Below the pieces are notes generated by a model. That model had not been told where the DNA came from, ran no database searches, and was given only the letters and a program-made list of their open reading frames with translations. Positions 5,872-5,951 of a DNA stretch of 5,951 nucleotides are shown here, piece by piece. The position numbers and the translations under genes were made by a program. Numbering within the stretch: the first letter of the stretch is position 1; every line of letters begins with the position of its first letter. The stretch is from Actinomycetota bacterium (GTDB lineage Bacteria; Actinomycetota; Acidimicrobiia; Spongiisociales; UBA5794), in assembly GCA_003648875.1 (NCBI GenBank), contig QMQC01000126.1:1-5951 (forward strand), written 5' to 3'.

Positions 5872-5951
5872 TCATGTCCAGGGGATCACGACGGTCACTG
5901 CGAAGAGGACCTGGGCTATGAAGTAGATCGGCAAGCCGACGACGCGGTTCG
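5872..5951 (-). CDS. C-terminal end of a membrane protein (partial)
   Basis: The minus-strand frame entering from the right edge reads NRVVGLPIYFIAQVLFAVT and then VVIPWT before a TGA at 5872-5874. The roughly 20-residue hydrophobic run from GLPIYF to VVIP is typical of a last transmembrane helix with a very short tail. The other minus-strand frames are a stop-containing frame and an Arg/Pro-rich frame that runs into the repeat array, so this is the best coding choice. The family cannot be named from 25 residues. The gene would point towards sixA, about 213 bp away, with the repeat array between them. Confidence 0.55.
   Translation of the reverse strand, partial: NRVVGLPIYFIAQVLFAVTVVIPWT

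Noticed and set aside
5678..5875. 65-codon minus-strand frame through the heptamer array
   Set aside because: The product is Arg/Ser/Pro-rich and simply decodes a 14-bp repeat whose period shifts frame; no ribosome site is seen.

Overview
This window looks like chromosomal DNA from a moderately G+C-rich actinobacterium-like organism. The evidence is a perfect Gram-positive/actinobacterial-type LexA operator (TCGAAC-N4-GTTCGA), an actinobacterial-style DnaE2 polymerase, mixed GTG/ATG starts with few good Shine-Dalgarno sites, and heptameric repeats between genes. A lineage such as Acidimicrobiia is a guess from overall impression; nothing in the window proves it.

Layout, left to right. Positions 1-32 hold a degenerate 7-bp tandem repeat. 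An SOS box (66-81) and a probable -10 hexamer (83-88) lie directly in front of a complete dnaE2 gene on the plus strand (95-3418), encoding the error-prone C-family polymerase used for damage-induced mutagenesis. After a 128-bp gap with a weak nested hairpin comes a small plus-strand gene (3547-4014) for an unrecognised acidic protein with one C-terminal membrane anchor. A 60-bp gap between convergent genes contains another 7-bp-period repeat (4018-4052). Then, read leftwards on the minus strand, come a PLP-dependent low-specificity threonine aldolase (4075-5109) and, 57 bp upstream of it, a SixA-type histidine phosphatase (5167-5658). Upstream of sixA lies a low-complexity stretch and a regular array of fifteen heptamers, mostly paired into 14-bp units (5750-5854). 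The right edge cuts a minus-strand gene whose last 25 residues look like a membrane segment (5872-5951).

How the parts relate. dnaE2 is the only gene with a clear regulatory story: LexA should repress it and DNA damage should induce it. Its usual partners imuA/imuB are not in this window. The threonine aldolase and the phosphatase may share a transcript, but no biochemical link is evident. The most unusual point beyond the genes is that three separate intergenic gaps carry 7-bp-period repeats of related sequence (AGTCCGN / AGTTCNN type), which suggests a dispersed heptamer repeat family in this genome.
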